Part shown: positions 1 through 9,541 of the stretch, one piece after another
How the letters are laid out: every line of letters starts with the position of its first letter
How positions within the stretch are numbered: position 1 is the first letter of the stretch
Assembly (NCBI GenBank): GCA_003670915.1
Contig: QWQH01000049.1
Location: 1-38,951, forward strand
DNA: 38,951 bases
From: Planctomycetota bacterium
GTDB lineage: Bacteria > Planctomycetota > Planctomycetia > Pirellulales > UBA1268
Direction: 5' to 3'
Program-made: the position numbers and the translations under genes
Notes under the pieces: model-generated
Database searches by the model: none
What the model saw: only the letters and a program-made list of their open reading frames with translations
Told to the model about the DNA's origin: nothing

Positions 1-1992
1 AAACCTGGTCCCAATGACCGGCAGATCACGCTGGCCGTTCGCAGCTATCTAGAACGCGAGCACTTCACGCGTCGTCCGATCGACGACGAAATCGCCCACC
101 GCTGGTTCAAGATTTTTCTGGAGTCGCTGGACCCGATGAAAATCTATTTCATCCAAAGCGACGTTGATGCGTTCATGCAGAAGCGAGACTCGCTGGATGA
201 TCTTGTGAAGCGAGGGGACGTGAGCTTCGCCTATGAAGTCTTTAACCGTTTCTTAAAACGTGTCGACGAACGCCTGCCGCTCATCCAAAAACTGCTTAAT
301 TCGCAGCAGGATTACATGAAGTCAGAATCAATCGTCATCGATCGTGACGACACCACATGGGCCCAGAGCGAGGCTGAAGCAGAAGACAACTGGCGGAAGC
401 GCATCAAGTACGACCTGCTGGTACAGAAAATGGAAAAGGCCACGCCCGAGGAGGCGAAGGATAAATTGTTACGACGGTACAGTAGTTTTGCTAAACGCAT
501 GCACCAAATGAACGCAGACGAGTTGCTGGAAATCTATCTTTCATCGCTGACCAGCAGCCTCGACCCGCACACGAGCTTCATGTCACCAGGCACGCTGGAA
601 AATTTTGAGATCGGCATGCGTCTGCAACTCGACGGCATTGGCGCGTCACTCAAGGGCGAAGACGGCTACACCACTGTGGCCGAATTAGTGCCAGGCGGCG
701 CCGCCGATAAAGACGGCCGCCTCCAGAAAAAAGACCGCGTGATCGGCGTGGGCCAGGGAGCCGACGGTGAGTTTGTTGATGTCGTCGACATGAACTTAAA
801 TGAGGTTGTCAAGCTGATTCGTGGCAAGCGAAATACGATCGTTCGGCTCAAGGTGATTCCCGTGGGCCAGACAGTCCCCAAAACCTATGACATCACACGA
901 GCCAAAATCGAACTCAAGGATAGCGAGGCTCGCGGCGAAGTGATTGAGGAGGGCCGCAAGCCCGACGGCACTCCTTTTAGGCTTGGCGTGATCAACCTAC
1001 CAAGTTTTTACATGGATATGGCCGGCGCACGCCAAGGCCAAGCCGAGTACAAGAGCAGCACCCGCGACTGCAAACGCTTGCTGGATGAGTTTCGCGAAAA
1101 GGGGGTCGACTGCGTTGTGCTCGATCTACGGAATAACGGCGGCGGATCCTTGCCCGAATCGATCTCGCTGACAGGACTTTTTATCGACACCGGGCCCGTC
1201 GTGCAGATCAAGGATGCCGACAAGAAGGTGCAGCAGTACGATGACGTTGATCCCGGTGTATCGTGGGGCGGCCCGTTGGTTGTGCTCACGAATAAATTCA
1301 GTGCCAGCGCCAGCGAGATCGTGGCCGGAGCGATTCAGGACTACCATCGCGGCCTTGTGGTTGGCGATAACACAACGCATGGGAAGGGAACGGTTCAGAG
1401 CCTACTCGATCTTGGGCGGCAGCTCTTTCAGCGGTTGCCAAACGCCCCGTCGCTCGGTGCGATCAAGATCACCATGCAACAATTTTATCGTCCCAGTGGC
1501 CAAAGTACGCAGATTGAGGGCGTGAAAAGCGACGTGGAGTTGCCCAGCATCACCACGCACTTGCCCGTTGGCGAATCGGATCTCGACCACACGATTGCGT
1601 TTGATAAAGTGCCGCCGGCGACATTTCAGTCCAGCGGCAAAGTAACCGACGACATGCTCAAGGCCCTGCGAGATCGGTCGGTTGGTCGGGTGGCTGCGAG
1701 CGAGGATTTTCAGAAGGTTAAAAAAGATATCGCGCAGTATCAAAAGCGGAAAAGTGAGAAGACCGTTTCACTTGTAGAGACTGAGTTTTCCCGCCAGTGG
1801 AACGATGGTAAACCGGCTGACGATGAAGAGAAGAAACTGGAGGAATCGATCGATCCGAAGCGACCGATTGTCAAACGCGATTTCTATTTTAAAGAGGCCA
1901 TGAATGTGACGGTGGATTATCTCAATACGCTGGCGGGCGGTACTGCCGGTTTGGCCCGCACAATTCCCGCAGCCGAACCGGCCAGTCCGTGA
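1..1992 (+). CDS. prc: Carboxy-terminal processing protease (Prc/Tsp, S41 family, PDZ domain), 5' truncated by window edge
   Basis: The frame is open from base 1 (KPGPNDRQITLAVRSYLEREHFTRRPIDDEIAHRWFKIFLESLDPMKIYF...). PDZ region (GIGASLKGEDGYTTVAELVPGGAADKDG) and S41 Ser/Lys region (NKFSASASEIVAGAIQDYHR...GKGTVQS). Confidence 0.93.
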   Translation, partial: KPGPNDRQITLAVRSYLEREHFTRRPIDDEIAHRWFKIFLESLDPMKIYFIQSDVDAFMQKRDSLDDLVKRGDVSFAYEVFNRFLKRVDERLPLIQKLLNSQQDYMKSESIVIDRDDTTWAQSEAEAEDNWRKRIKYDLLVQKMEKATPEEAKDKLLRRYSSFAKRMHQMNADELLEIYLSSLTSSLDPHTSFMSPGTLENFEIGMRLQLDGIGASLKGEDGYTTVAELVPGGAADKDGRLQKKDRVIGVGQGADGEFVDVVDMNLNEVVKLIRGKRNTIVRLKVIPVGQTVPKTYDITRAKIELKDSEARGEVIEEGRKPDGTPFRLGVINLPSFYMDMAGARQGQAEYKSSTRDCKRLLDEFREKGVDCVVLDLRNNGGGSLPESISLTGLFIDTGPVVQIKDADKKVQQYDDVDPGVSWGGPLVVLTNKFSASASEIVAGAIQDYHRGLVVGDNTTHGKGTVQSLLDLGRQLFQRLPNAPSLGAIKITMQQFYRPSGQSTQIEGVKSDVELPSITTHLPVGESDLDHTIAFDKVPPATFQSSGKVTDDMLKALRDRSVGRVAASEDFQKVKKDIAQYQKRKSEKTVSLVETEFSRQWNDGKPADDEEKKLEESIDPKRPIVKRDFYFKEAMNVTVDYLNTLAGGTAGLARTIPAAEPASP

Positions 1993-2045
1993 CAGTCGCA
2001 CGCGGGCGAGCAGGAGCGGCATTGCCATGCCGGGCTGCGGAAGCC

Positions 2046-2957
2046 CTATCGTGTTGCTCGCACAACCGATTGACTCCCGATCTCCTTCAGGATGGCGGCG
2101 AGGCCTTGGAGGGAGTCGGGGTAGTCGAGCGTCATCCCTAGGTCGTGAAAGAGCAGGGCAGGGTCGACGCGTTTGTCGGCCCCACGGGCTCTCGGCAATG
2201 TGACATCCCACGTCGGCTCGGGGCTACCGGAGAGTGCGGCCAAGCGGCCGTACCACTCGCGACGTCTGACGGGCACTCCGTCGGACACCACATAGAGCTC
2301 ACGTGGGGCTGGGTGTGACGCGATCGCAACGACCACGCGGGCCGCATCGTCGAGGTGGATCAGGTTGAGCCAACTCTCAGGATCGGCGGCGATCGCTCGG
2401 CCTGCCTTGAGATCTTCCAGTCGCGGCAGTCTGCCAGGGCCATAGAGGCCCGCAAAACGCAGGGATGTGCCTGCGCAATGCTTCTGATCGTGCACGAGCC
2501 GTTCGGCTTCCAAGAGCACGCGGCCGGCTTCGCGGGTTGGCAGGGCAGGCGTCTGCTCGTTGACGATTCGGCCACCCTCATCTCCCCACACGCCAGTCGA
2601 ACTGCACAGAATCAGCCGCGGCCTTCCCGGCAACGCACCCAACACGCGAGCCAGACCCTCAACGTGGACCTCGCGGTAGGTGGCCGAGGCGGTGTGGTCA
2701 AAGCCAACGCTCCAGAACACGGTGTCGACTTCGGGCAGATCGCGGATGATTGTGTCGGTCACGTCGGACACAATTGGCCGGATACCCACCGCAGCAAGCT
2801 GCGAGGCCTTCGCGTGGGTGCGAGTAATTCCATACACGCACGAAGTGTCCGCCACCCAGCGAGCGGCCACTCGCATGCCCAGGGCCCCGCACCCCACGAT
2901 CAGCCGAGTGGGCGCACAGAGGCTTGCTGCCGCAACTGTTGGCAAGGAGGGTATCAT
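2046..2957 (-). CDS. NAD(P)-dependent epimerase/dehydratase-like (SDR) protein
   Basis: 303 aa; Rossmann-like N-terminus RLIVGCGALGMRVAARW, SDR-like LILCSSTGVWGD; start overlaps ruvX stop (ATGA). Confidence 0.82.
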   Translation of the reverse strand: MIPSLPTVAAASLCAPTRLIVGCGALGMRVAARWVADTSCVYGITRTHAKASQLAAVGIRPIVSDVTDTIIRDLPEVDTVFWSVGFDHTASATYREVHVEGLARVLGALPGRPRLILCSSTGVWGDEGGRIVNEQTPALPTREAGRVLLEAERLVHDQKHCAGTSLRFAGLYGPGRLPRLEDLKAGRAIAADPESWLNLIHLDDAARVVVAIASHPAPRELYVVSDGVPVRRREWYGRLAALSGSPEPTWDVTLPRARGADKRVDPALLFHDLGMTLDYPDSLQGLAAILKEIGSQSVVRATR

Positions 2958-3436
2958 CCGTCGAGTGCTCCCGGCCTCTGGCTGGCACCCGCCGACACCT
3001 GCGACTCAAGCCACGAACAGAGCACAATCTGAGCTGCAAGCGAATCGGTGCGGGCCTTCTTCTGTCGCCGCGACATGCCCAAGCCAGCCATGAGCCCGAC
3101 GGCCTCTTGAGAGCTGTACCGCTCGTCGTGAAACACCACAGGGCAGCCGGTCGATTCTTTCAACCACGCTCCAAAACGCTCGACTTCCACCGACATGCGG
3201 CTATCGGATCCATCGGCGTGCACTGGGAGACCGACGACAAAACCTCCAATCGTTTCCTCTGCCACGAGCGTGCGAAAAAACGTGGCTTCAGCAGTGGCAT
3301 CACCAGTTGGCCGATGCATGCACAAGGGGCTGGCGATGATGCGTTGGGCGTCGCAGATGGCCACGCCAATCCGCTTGCGGCCATAGTCGATGGCAGCCAC
3401 GCGGCCTGCGGCTGGAAATAAAAGATCGCTACTCAT
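2954..3436 (-). CDS. ruvX: Putative pre-16S rRNA nuclease / Holliday junction resolvase-like YqgF (RuvX)
   Basis: 160 aa; AAIDYGRKRIGVAICD, GFVVGLPVHADGSDS, HDERYSSQEA and TDSLAAQIVL are YqgF-family motifs. Confidence 0.92.
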   Translation of the reverse strand: MSSDLLFPAAGRVAAIDYGRKRIGVAICDAQRIIASPLCMHRPTGDATAEATFFRTLVAEETIGGFVVGLPVHADGSDSRMSVEVERFGAWLKESTGCPVVFHDERYSSQEAVGLMAGLGMSRRQKKARTDSLAAQIVLCSWLESQVSAGASQRPGALDG

Positions 3437-4503
3437 CGCACGCTCGGCTTAGGTTCAGACAGATCGCGATCAGGCACGCCATCACCATCGTCTTTGTGAA
3501 CCGCCGCAGTGGACTCTGGAAAGGCCCCCGTTTCCAGGAAAGAAACAGTTGCCTTCTGCACCGTCGCGTTCTTCATCATCCACGCATGCCGCACGGGCAC
3601 AAGCAGAAAATCATCGGCTCCTTCGAGCTGCGTTTCGGCCACCCGCACCACGGCGTCATCGTCACCTTTCAAAAATGTGCTGTAGCCATCATCGTCTCCT
3701 TTGCCGCCGGCCACGATGCCGAAATCGCATGTGGGCACGGCTAGGTCGCGAGAAACCTGATCCCAATCCACCGCAAGATCCCGTGCCGCTCCGTTAGAGA
3801 GCACAGAAAGCACCCAGATCTTGGATGCCATTCGAGCCAATTCCGAACCCTGATTCGGTGCGCCGAGCATCACCATCCGGTGCACTCGGGCAAGTTCCTG
3901 TGCCGGTGCCATCGCCATCCAGCGACGCACCACCAGATTGCCGAGGCTGTGCCCAACAAAGCTGATCCGACTGGCGTGCGGAATCGCCGCGATCACGGCG
4001 GCCAATGAGCGACCGTGGGCGTCAATGCTGGCCCTAGGGCTGGCATAGCCGACGTTCAGAACCGTGGCCTTGAGATGCTCGCGAAGGTGCCGCACCAACG
4101 GCCGCATCGAAGCCCTTCCTTCACCGAGACCGTGCATCACGATCACTGTTGGACCATCCATACCCGGAATCTTGGCGGCTTGCTCGATCGCTTCAAAGGC
4201 CTTGAGGCAATCGGCCTGTGTGCCCTCGTGCAGGCAGATGTCGCCGGGATCCAGAATGCGGCAGGAGTCGCTGCCAGGCCGCCGTTGGACACGCCAATCG
4301 TGATGCACCAGTTCGTCCGACCACTCCATGGCGTCGGTGACGCGTCTGAGGGATGCCATCCAATCGGCCCAACCGCTCTGCGCATAAGGTTGCGGCATGG
4401 CCGTTGCGCTCTCCGCAGCCAACGGTTCTGCACGGGTAGCCAAGCAGCAAAAACAGCACGCCACAACGCTGACTGCGACGACCAAGCCCTGCCACGCTCT
4501 CAC
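3433..4503 (-). CDS. Secreted alpha/beta hydrolase (lipase/esterase-like)
   Basis: GTG start at 4503 (VRAWQGLVVAVSVVACCFCC signal-like segment) gives a GTGA overlap with manC. The ORF-track start at 4671 would overlap manC by 170 bp. TVIVMHGLGEGR and nucleophile elbow ISFVGHSLGNLVVRRW. Confidence 0.82.
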   Translation of the reverse strand: MRAWQGLVVAVSVVACCFCCLATRAEPLAAESATAMPQPYAQSGWADWMASLRRVTDAMEWSDELVHHDWRVQRRPGSDSCRILDPGDICLHEGTQADCLKAFEAIEQAAKIPGMDGPTVIVMHGLGEGRASMRPLVRHLREHLKATVLNVGYASPRASIDAHGRSLAAVIAAIPHASRISFVGHSLGNLVVRRWMAMAPAQELARVHRMVMLGAPNQGSELARMASKIWVLSVLSNGAARDLAVDWDQVSRDLAVPTCDFGIVAGGKGDDDGYSTFLKGDDDAVVRVAETQLEGADDFLLVPVRHAWMMKNATVQKATVSFLETGAFPESTAAVHKDDGDGVPDRDLSEPKPSVR

Positions 4504-5594
4504 AGGAATTCGTTCCAACCGCGTTTCTCCAATTCGGCCACGACTTGTCGCACAGCTTCCTCGTGAGCCCGACTGGCAACCAGCGTGGCATCGGGAGTGT
4601 GTACAACAAGCATATCCTTCAGGCCCATTGTGACGACGAGGTGGTCGTCGCTGGTATGCACGACGGTGCATATGGTGTCGATCCCCACGTGTTTTCCGAC
4701 GATCGTGTTGCCCTCGGCATCGCTGCCGCGTTGGCGGGCGACGGCAGACCAGCCTCCCAAATCGTCCCAGGAAAAAGGAGCCTCAATCACGACCACATCC
4801 TTGGCGTGTTCCAGCACAGCGTAGTCGATGGAGATTCCTTTGATGGCTGCAAATTCCTCCGCGAACACCCGCTGCCGTTGGGGCGTATCCCACGCCTGGG
4901 CAATCCGCTCCAGATGCGCCAGGCACTCGGGCTGATGCTGGGCCAACGCCTCCAGGATGGTGGCCGCTTTCCAGACGAAGATGCCGGCGTTCCACAGGAA
5001 ATTCCCAGCGGCCAGATACTCTTGGGCCACACTCAACGGTGGCTTTTCGCGAAACCTAGCCACGCTATGAACCGCAGCCCCGCTTCGGCCGGGAGGGCTG
5101 TCCGACGGCAACCGTTCGCCCTGCTGGATGTATCCAAAACTTTCAGCGGCGTACGCAGGCTTGATGCCAAACGTGACCAGACGCCCAGGTGATGCGTCGA
5201 CGATTGCCGTGGCCTGCTCAATCGCCTCGCGAAAGCTGGCCGCAGGCGAGATCACATGGTCGGAGGGCATCACGGCCATTGTGGCCGACGGATCGTTGCG
5301 GGCCACTAACAGAGCGGCTAATCCAATGCAGGGGGCCGTGTCTCGCTTGCATGGCTCGCCAACGAGTCCCGCATCGGGTATGGATGGCAACTGCGCCCGC
5401 ACCGTGGGCAAGAGTCGCTGTGCGGTGACCACCATCATGCGATCTGGCGGCACGAGCCCATCCAACCGCCCAATCGTTTCTTCTAGCAGCGTGTGGCGAC
5501 CGGCCAGAGGCAACAGTTGCTTGGGCAAGGCAGCGCGGCTGGCTGGCCAAAAGCGAGTGCCCGATCCGCCCGCCATCACAATGGCATGCAGCAT
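4500..5594 (-). CDS. manC: Mannose-1-phosphate guanylyltransferase
   Basis: 364 aa; MLHAIVMAGGSGTRFWPASR, MPSDHVI, FLWNAGIFVW, SIDYAVLEHAKDV. Confidence 0.93.
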   Translation of the reverse strand: MLHAIVMAGGSGTRFWPASRAALPKQLLPLAGRHTLLEETIGRLDGLVPPDRMMVVTAQRLLPTVRAQLPSIPDAGLVGEPCKRDTAPCIGLAALLVARNDPSATMAVMPSDHVISPAASFREAIEQATAIVDASPGRLVTFGIKPAYAAESFGYIQQGERLPSDSPPGRSGAAVHSVARFREKPPLSVAQEYLAAGNFLWNAGIFVWKAATILEALAQHQPECLAHLERIAQAWDTPQRQRVFAEEFAAIKGISIDYAVLEHAKDVVVIEAPFSWDDLGGWSAVARQRGSDAEGNTIVGKHVGIDTICTVVHTSDDHLVVTMGLKDMLVVHTPDATLVASRAHEEAVRQVVAELEKRGWNEFL

Positions 5595-5654
5595 AATTTA
5601 TTTTCTCCTCGGGAGTGGGTGCAAAACGTTCTGAGTGTTTATATCAGCAGGTTG

Positions 5655-7076
5655 TCAGCTGGCTTCGCCGCCGACAACCTGCGGTCGATCGATCCGACTG
5701 CCTGGCAAGAGTACGCGGCCGATATCCTCGTGGTCTAGAATAGTCGCAGCATCCAATTCCACATCGATGCCATCGGCCACAAAAACACCCGCCTTTTCAA
5801 GCTGTGTGCGGGCGTGTTGCACCAGTGCGGCCCGCACATGCTGCGGTGAATCACTGGCCGCACCCGACGGATTTTTGAGGGGCGCAAAGCCCTGCGAGGC
5901 TGGAACCTCAACCACACACACGCGATGGGCCAGCGGCATCAGGTCAAAAATAAATCGTTCAAACTTGACCGCATTGGGAGCGTCCGGCACCACCTGCCTG
6001 CCGGAGGCATCCCAAACGGGCACTGCCTTCAATGCCCGATGGAGGGGCAGTGCATTGGGGATGGCAGCAACGCGATCGAGGAACGATTTGGCGAAGGCGT
6101 GTACGGCAATGCTGCCAGCATCAAACCGCAGGCGGCCGTTTGCCAGCCGCTCGGAAGCAAGCGTTGCGGGTAGATCGCTATATTCCACCACGCGATGAGT
6201 GCCGGCATGCGCCACCACAACACCCACGCGTTGTGCCGGATCGAGCTTGCGCACAATCTGCGTAGAAAAATCCGCCTGACAGAGCAGATGGTAACCCAGA
6301 AACTCTCTGTCCAGCGGCATGGCCAGTGGGTTGTCCACCTGAAAGCTCACGATCTGTTCGGTCCCTCGCTGGGCAAACCAATCTAACCCACCCGATTGAC
6401 TCAGTGCGCCCAGCATGCCGCCGTGACCATCTGGGGCGACGGCAACTCGATCGGGAGCTTCGAGAAGCAGGCAGCCGGTGGCGGCATCGAGGGCGGGCAG
6501 ATCCTGCTGACAAAAAACAAACACATGCGCCGGATTGAGTCCACAGTATGCGTGTGATCGAAGATACGCATGCGTGTCGGCGTCTGTGGCCGAACTGGTC
6601 ATGATTGCCAGAGGCACATCTTTTCCAAATCGCCGCCGCACCCCCAAGAGTTTGCCCAAGAGGATTTCAAAGAGACTGGCCTGCGACACAGGGCCGATCG
6701 CATAGAGCCCCTTTGGCCCCGCATAGCCGAGTCGCGTGCCTTGGCCCCCCGCTACGAGGATCGCGCCAACGGTCCCCTCGGCCAACGCAAGGCTACCGCG
6801 AGCCAGGGCTTGGGCCGGCGAAGGAGCGTTGAGCGGATTCCCCACTTGGAGGCAGGCAGGCGTGGTGGCATTAGACAGATTGCCAGTCAGCCCCGCGTCG
6901 GTTGCGATTGGTGGGAACACCAGTTCCCTGAGGACATCCAGTTGATCCCAGTCGAAGGCTTGGAGTTGATGCAGCAGGCGAGCCTGCGAAACAGGATTTA
7001 GTCGATCCCAGAACGCTAGGCACGCCGACTGCCCAGACTGCCCAATCCGTTCCGAGAGAAGAGGTGGAATATCCAT
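5655..7076 (-). CDS. UDPGP-type uridylyltransferase (UDP-sugar / UDP-N-acetylhexosamine pyrophosphorylase-like)
   Basis: ATG at 7076 (MDIPPLLSERIGQSGQ...); GAILVAGGQGTRLGYAGPKGLYAIG and FQVDNPLAMPLDREFLGYH are UDPGP motifs. The upstream ORF extension overlaps a small ORF and is unlikely to be coding. Confidence 0.88.
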   Translation of the reverse strand: MDIPPLLSERIGQSGQSACLAFWDRLNPVSQARLLHQLQAFDWDQLDVLRELVFPPIATDAGLTGNLSNATTPACLQVGNPLNAPSPAQALARGSLALAEGTVGAILVAGGQGTRLGYAGPKGLYAIGPVSQASLFEILLGKLLGVRRRFGKDVPLAIMTSSATDADTHAYLRSHAYCGLNPAHVFVFCQQDLPALDAATGCLLLEAPDRVAVAPDGHGGMLGALSQSGGLDWFAQRGTEQIVSFQVDNPLAMPLDREFLGYHLLCQADFSTQIVRKLDPAQRVGVVVAHAGTHRVVEYSDLPATLASERLANGRLRFDAGSIAVHAFAKSFLDRVAAIPNALPLHRALKAVPVWDASGRQVVPDAPNAVKFERFIFDLMPLAHRVCVVEVPASQGFAPLKNPSGAASDSPQHVRAALVQHARTQLEKAGVFVADGIDVELDAATILDHEDIGRVLLPGSRIDRPQVVGGEAS

Positions 7077-7129
7077 GAAAAAGAAAACACGCCCCAGAGG
7101 AATTGAGCAATGAGGAAACGAGCAACGCT

Positions 7130-7255
7130 TCAAAAAAAATTTTGCCAGCCGCCCCGCACCCACATCCACGTCACAAAGCAAAGCAGTGGAAAGCCAATAA
7201 AAATAACACCGTAGGTAAAGAGCGTCGTCCAGATGTGTTCGGGCCAGCGGGCCAT
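7130..7255 (-). CDS. Candidate 41-aa single-pass membrane microprotein
   Basis: ATG 7255..7253, TGA 7132..7130: MARWPEHIWTTLFTYGVIFIGFPLLCFVTWMWVRGGWQNFF. GGAG 9 nt upstream of ATG. Fills the gap between two minus-strand genes. Below the ORF-track length cut-off. Confidence 0.5.
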   Translation of the reverse strand: MARWPEHIWTTLFTYGVIFIGFPLLCFVTWMWVRGGWQNFF

Positions 7256-7272
7256 CGGCAGGAACTCCAGAA

Positions 7273-8250
7273 TTACCGTTGAGGCTGAGAGCGGTCGAGT
7301 ACGATTTCGAGGCTGGATGCAGCATCAGTCGCAACCGTCGGCTGGACGGGAGATTGCACCGACAGGTTGATCGGAATTTCAAATGCCTCTTCGGCCGGTT
7401 CGTCCAGTCGGCACTCAACCCGTACGCCCCAAGGCAACACCTCCGCAGCCGACACGATCGCCTCCACGTGATCGTAGTCTGTAGTCACTTCCACAGTAGG
7501 CATCTCGGCAAACGGCGGACAAAATCCAACGTGGCCATATGCGGTGCGAACCCCAACCGGCACGGCCAGGTGGATCGTGCCACGCAGGCAGTCGGCCTCG
7601 GGCAGTTGATACCGCTCAAACCGCTGGAGTAGGTGGCCGGGGCAAGGGGCTTGCAATCCTGCTTGTGCGTGTGCCGCCGGCATCGCCGGATCGATCGCCG
7701 TGTGCTGCCCGCTGGCCGGAAGGCACACCTCGCGACGTTGCCTCTGGCGGTGGATTGGCCATCGTACACGTGCAGCCAGGAGGGGCGGCACCAACGGCCT
7801 GAGAATCATCGCAGCCGAGCCCAGCACCGCTGCAGCACACGCAGCCATATCAATTCCAGACGCAGCCGCAGGAGGCACAGCGATTGCAACCACTCCAAGC
7901 AGAAGGCCAATGCGAGCGGCAATTCCCCAGCAGGTGCCATGGCCCGCGCGGGCTGCCGCCCCATCACTGACCAGAATCATGCCCACGCCCACTGCTGCCA
8001 CGCCAAGGCTGCATGCAGCAAGCAGACCAACCGGTTCGGAGGCTGGCATCATCGCACCAGATAGCCGACGCATGCAGAGCACGGTGCCGCACACAAGCGA
8101 CGTCACACCAGCACTGCCACCGGCAGCAGCAATAAAAGCCTGCTCGATGGAGCTGTCTCTCTGCGCAGACAACACGTCGGCAAACGCCGTTGCACGGGAA
8201 TCCAGCCAATGCTCAGACGTCTGTCCATCTGGAAATCCGTGCGAATCCAT
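7273..8250 (-). CDS. Hypothetical membrane protein
   Basis: 325 aa from ATG at 8250 (MDSHGFPDGQTSEHW...), which avoids overlap with metK. Several hydrophobic segments in the N-terminal half, soluble C-terminal half. Confidence 0.65.
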   Translation of the reverse strand: MDSHGFPDGQTSEHWLDSRATAFADVLSAQRDSSIEQAFIAAAGGSAGVTSLVCGTVLCMRRLSGAMMPASEPVGLLAACSLGVAAVGVGMILVSDGAAARAGHGTCWGIAARIGLLLGVVAIAVPPAAASGIDMAACAAAVLGSAAMILRPLVPPLLAARVRWPIHRQRQRREVCLPASGQHTAIDPAMPAAHAQAGLQAPCPGHLLQRFERYQLPEADCLRGTIHLAVPVGVRTAYGHVGFCPPFAEMPTVEVTTDYDHVEAIVSAAEVLPWGVRVECRLDEPAEEAFEIPINLSVQSPVQPTVATDAASSLEIVLDRSQPQR

Positions 8251-8257
8251 ACCGGTC

Positions 8258-9436
8258 TTAGCCCACCGCAACCGCTGCACCGGCCGCTTCTGCCAGAGCA
8301 CGGGCGCGGTCGGTTTGCTCCCAAGTAAAGCCGTCCCGGCCGAAGTGGCCGCCAGCGGCAGTGCGTCGGTAGATCGGTCGACGCAGATCGAGGTAATTGA
8401 TAATACCTCGCGGCGTCAGCGGAAAAAACTCACGAACCAGTTCGCAGAGCCGCTGATCGTCGATCTTCCCGGTTCCCTCTGTGTCAACGTGCACGCTCAC
8501 CGGTTCGCTGACACCGATCGCGTAGGCCAACTGCAGTTCGCAGCGATCGGCCAGCCCAGCGGCCACGATATTTTTGGCAACGTGTCTGGCCATGTATGCG
8601 GCACTGCGGTCCACCTTGGTGGGATCCTTCCCGGAAAAAGCGCCGCCGCCGTGGCGGCCCCAGCCACCGTATGTGTCGACGATGATCTTGCGTCCTGTGA
8701 GGCCGCAATCGCCGTGCGGGCCACCCACAACAAACCGACCGGTGGGATTGATGTGGTACGTGACATTGCTTGTATCTAAGTGGCCTGGCAGGAGCGGCTT
8801 GATAATTTTTTTGACGACGAAGTCGTGGATCTGTTCGTTGGTGGCATGCGGGGCATGCTGCGTGGAAACAACGACGGTATCGACGCGGACGGGGCGATTG
8901 CCGTCGTATTCAATCGTGACTTGGCTCTTTGAGTCTGGGCGCAGCCAATCCACTTCCTTTTTCTGACGGGCTTCTGTGAGCCGGTTTAAAATGCGGTGAG
9001 CCAACGCGATTGGCAGCGGCATGAGTTCCGGAGTTTCGTTGCATGCGTAGCCAAACATCAGCCCCTGATCACCGGCCCCAATGTCCTTTCCCTGGGAGTC
9101 GTTTTCATCCACGCCCATTGCAATGTCGCCGCTCTGCTTGCCAACGGCCACGAGCACCGAACATGTGTCCGCTGCAATACCCATCTCGTCATCGGTGTAC
9201 CCCACCGAGCGGATCACATCCCGGACTACCTGCTGGTAGTCGATCGTGCCGCGCGATGTGATCTCACCAGCCACGACCGCTAGGCCGGTCGTTACGAGGG
9301 TTTCACACGCCACGCGGCTGTGTGGATCTTGAGCGAGGTAAGCGTCCAGAACACCGTCTGAAATTTGGTCGGCTAACTTATCGGGATGCCCCATGCTGAC
9401 CGACTCGCTGGTAAACAGATACTTGCCTTGTGCCAC
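8258..9436 (-). CDS. metK: S-adenosylmethionine synthetase
   Basis: GTG start at 9436 ([34 protein letters not shown]) with GAGAGG upstream; [31 protein letters not shown]. Confidence 0.95.
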   Translation of the reverse strand: MAQGKYLFTSESVSMGHPDKLADQISDGVLDAYLAQDPHSRVACETLVTTGLAVVAGEITSRGTIDYQQVVRDVIRSVGYTDDEMGIAADTCSVLVAVGKQSGDIAMGVDENDSQGKDIGAGDQGLMFGYACNETPELMPLPIALAHRILNRLTEARQKKEVDWLRPDSKSQVTIEYDGNRPVRVDTVVVSTQHAPHATNEQIHDFVVKKIIKPLLPGHLDTSNVTYHINPTGRFVVGGPHGDCGLTGRKIIVDTYGGWGRHGGGAFSGKDPTKVDRSAAYMARHVAKNIVAAGLADRCELQLAYAIGVSEPVSVHVDTEGTGKIDDQRLCELVREFFPLTPRGIINYLDLRRPIYRRTAAGGHFGRDGFTWEQTDRARALAEAAGAAVAVG

Positions 9437-9541
9437 GACTGGTGCCTCTCGCGTGAAAGTGAAGTGAACGAGAAATAAAAGGAGAGTGGAATGTCCGTCA
9501 ACTGCTGGATGAATGATTAAACGACTCTGAGCCCGCAAGTA

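Noticed and set aside
2355-3032. 225-aa plus-strand ORF opposite the epimerase
   Set aside because: Antisense to a convincing SDR gene and spans the ruvX/epimerase junction; no protein-like features.
4504-4671. N-terminal extension of the alpha/beta hydrolase ORF
   Set aside because: Overlaps manC out of frame; GTG 4503 gives a signal peptide and a 4-nt overlap.
7077-7418. N-terminal extension of the UDPGP ORF
   Set aside because: Overlaps the 41-aa ORF and the preceding gene; composition is unlike protein and the family begins near MDIPPLLSERI.
9437-9541. SAM riboswitch upstream of metK
   Set aside because: No recognisable SAM-I/II/SAH core motifs in the ~105-nt leader; would need a covariance-model search to exclude fully.
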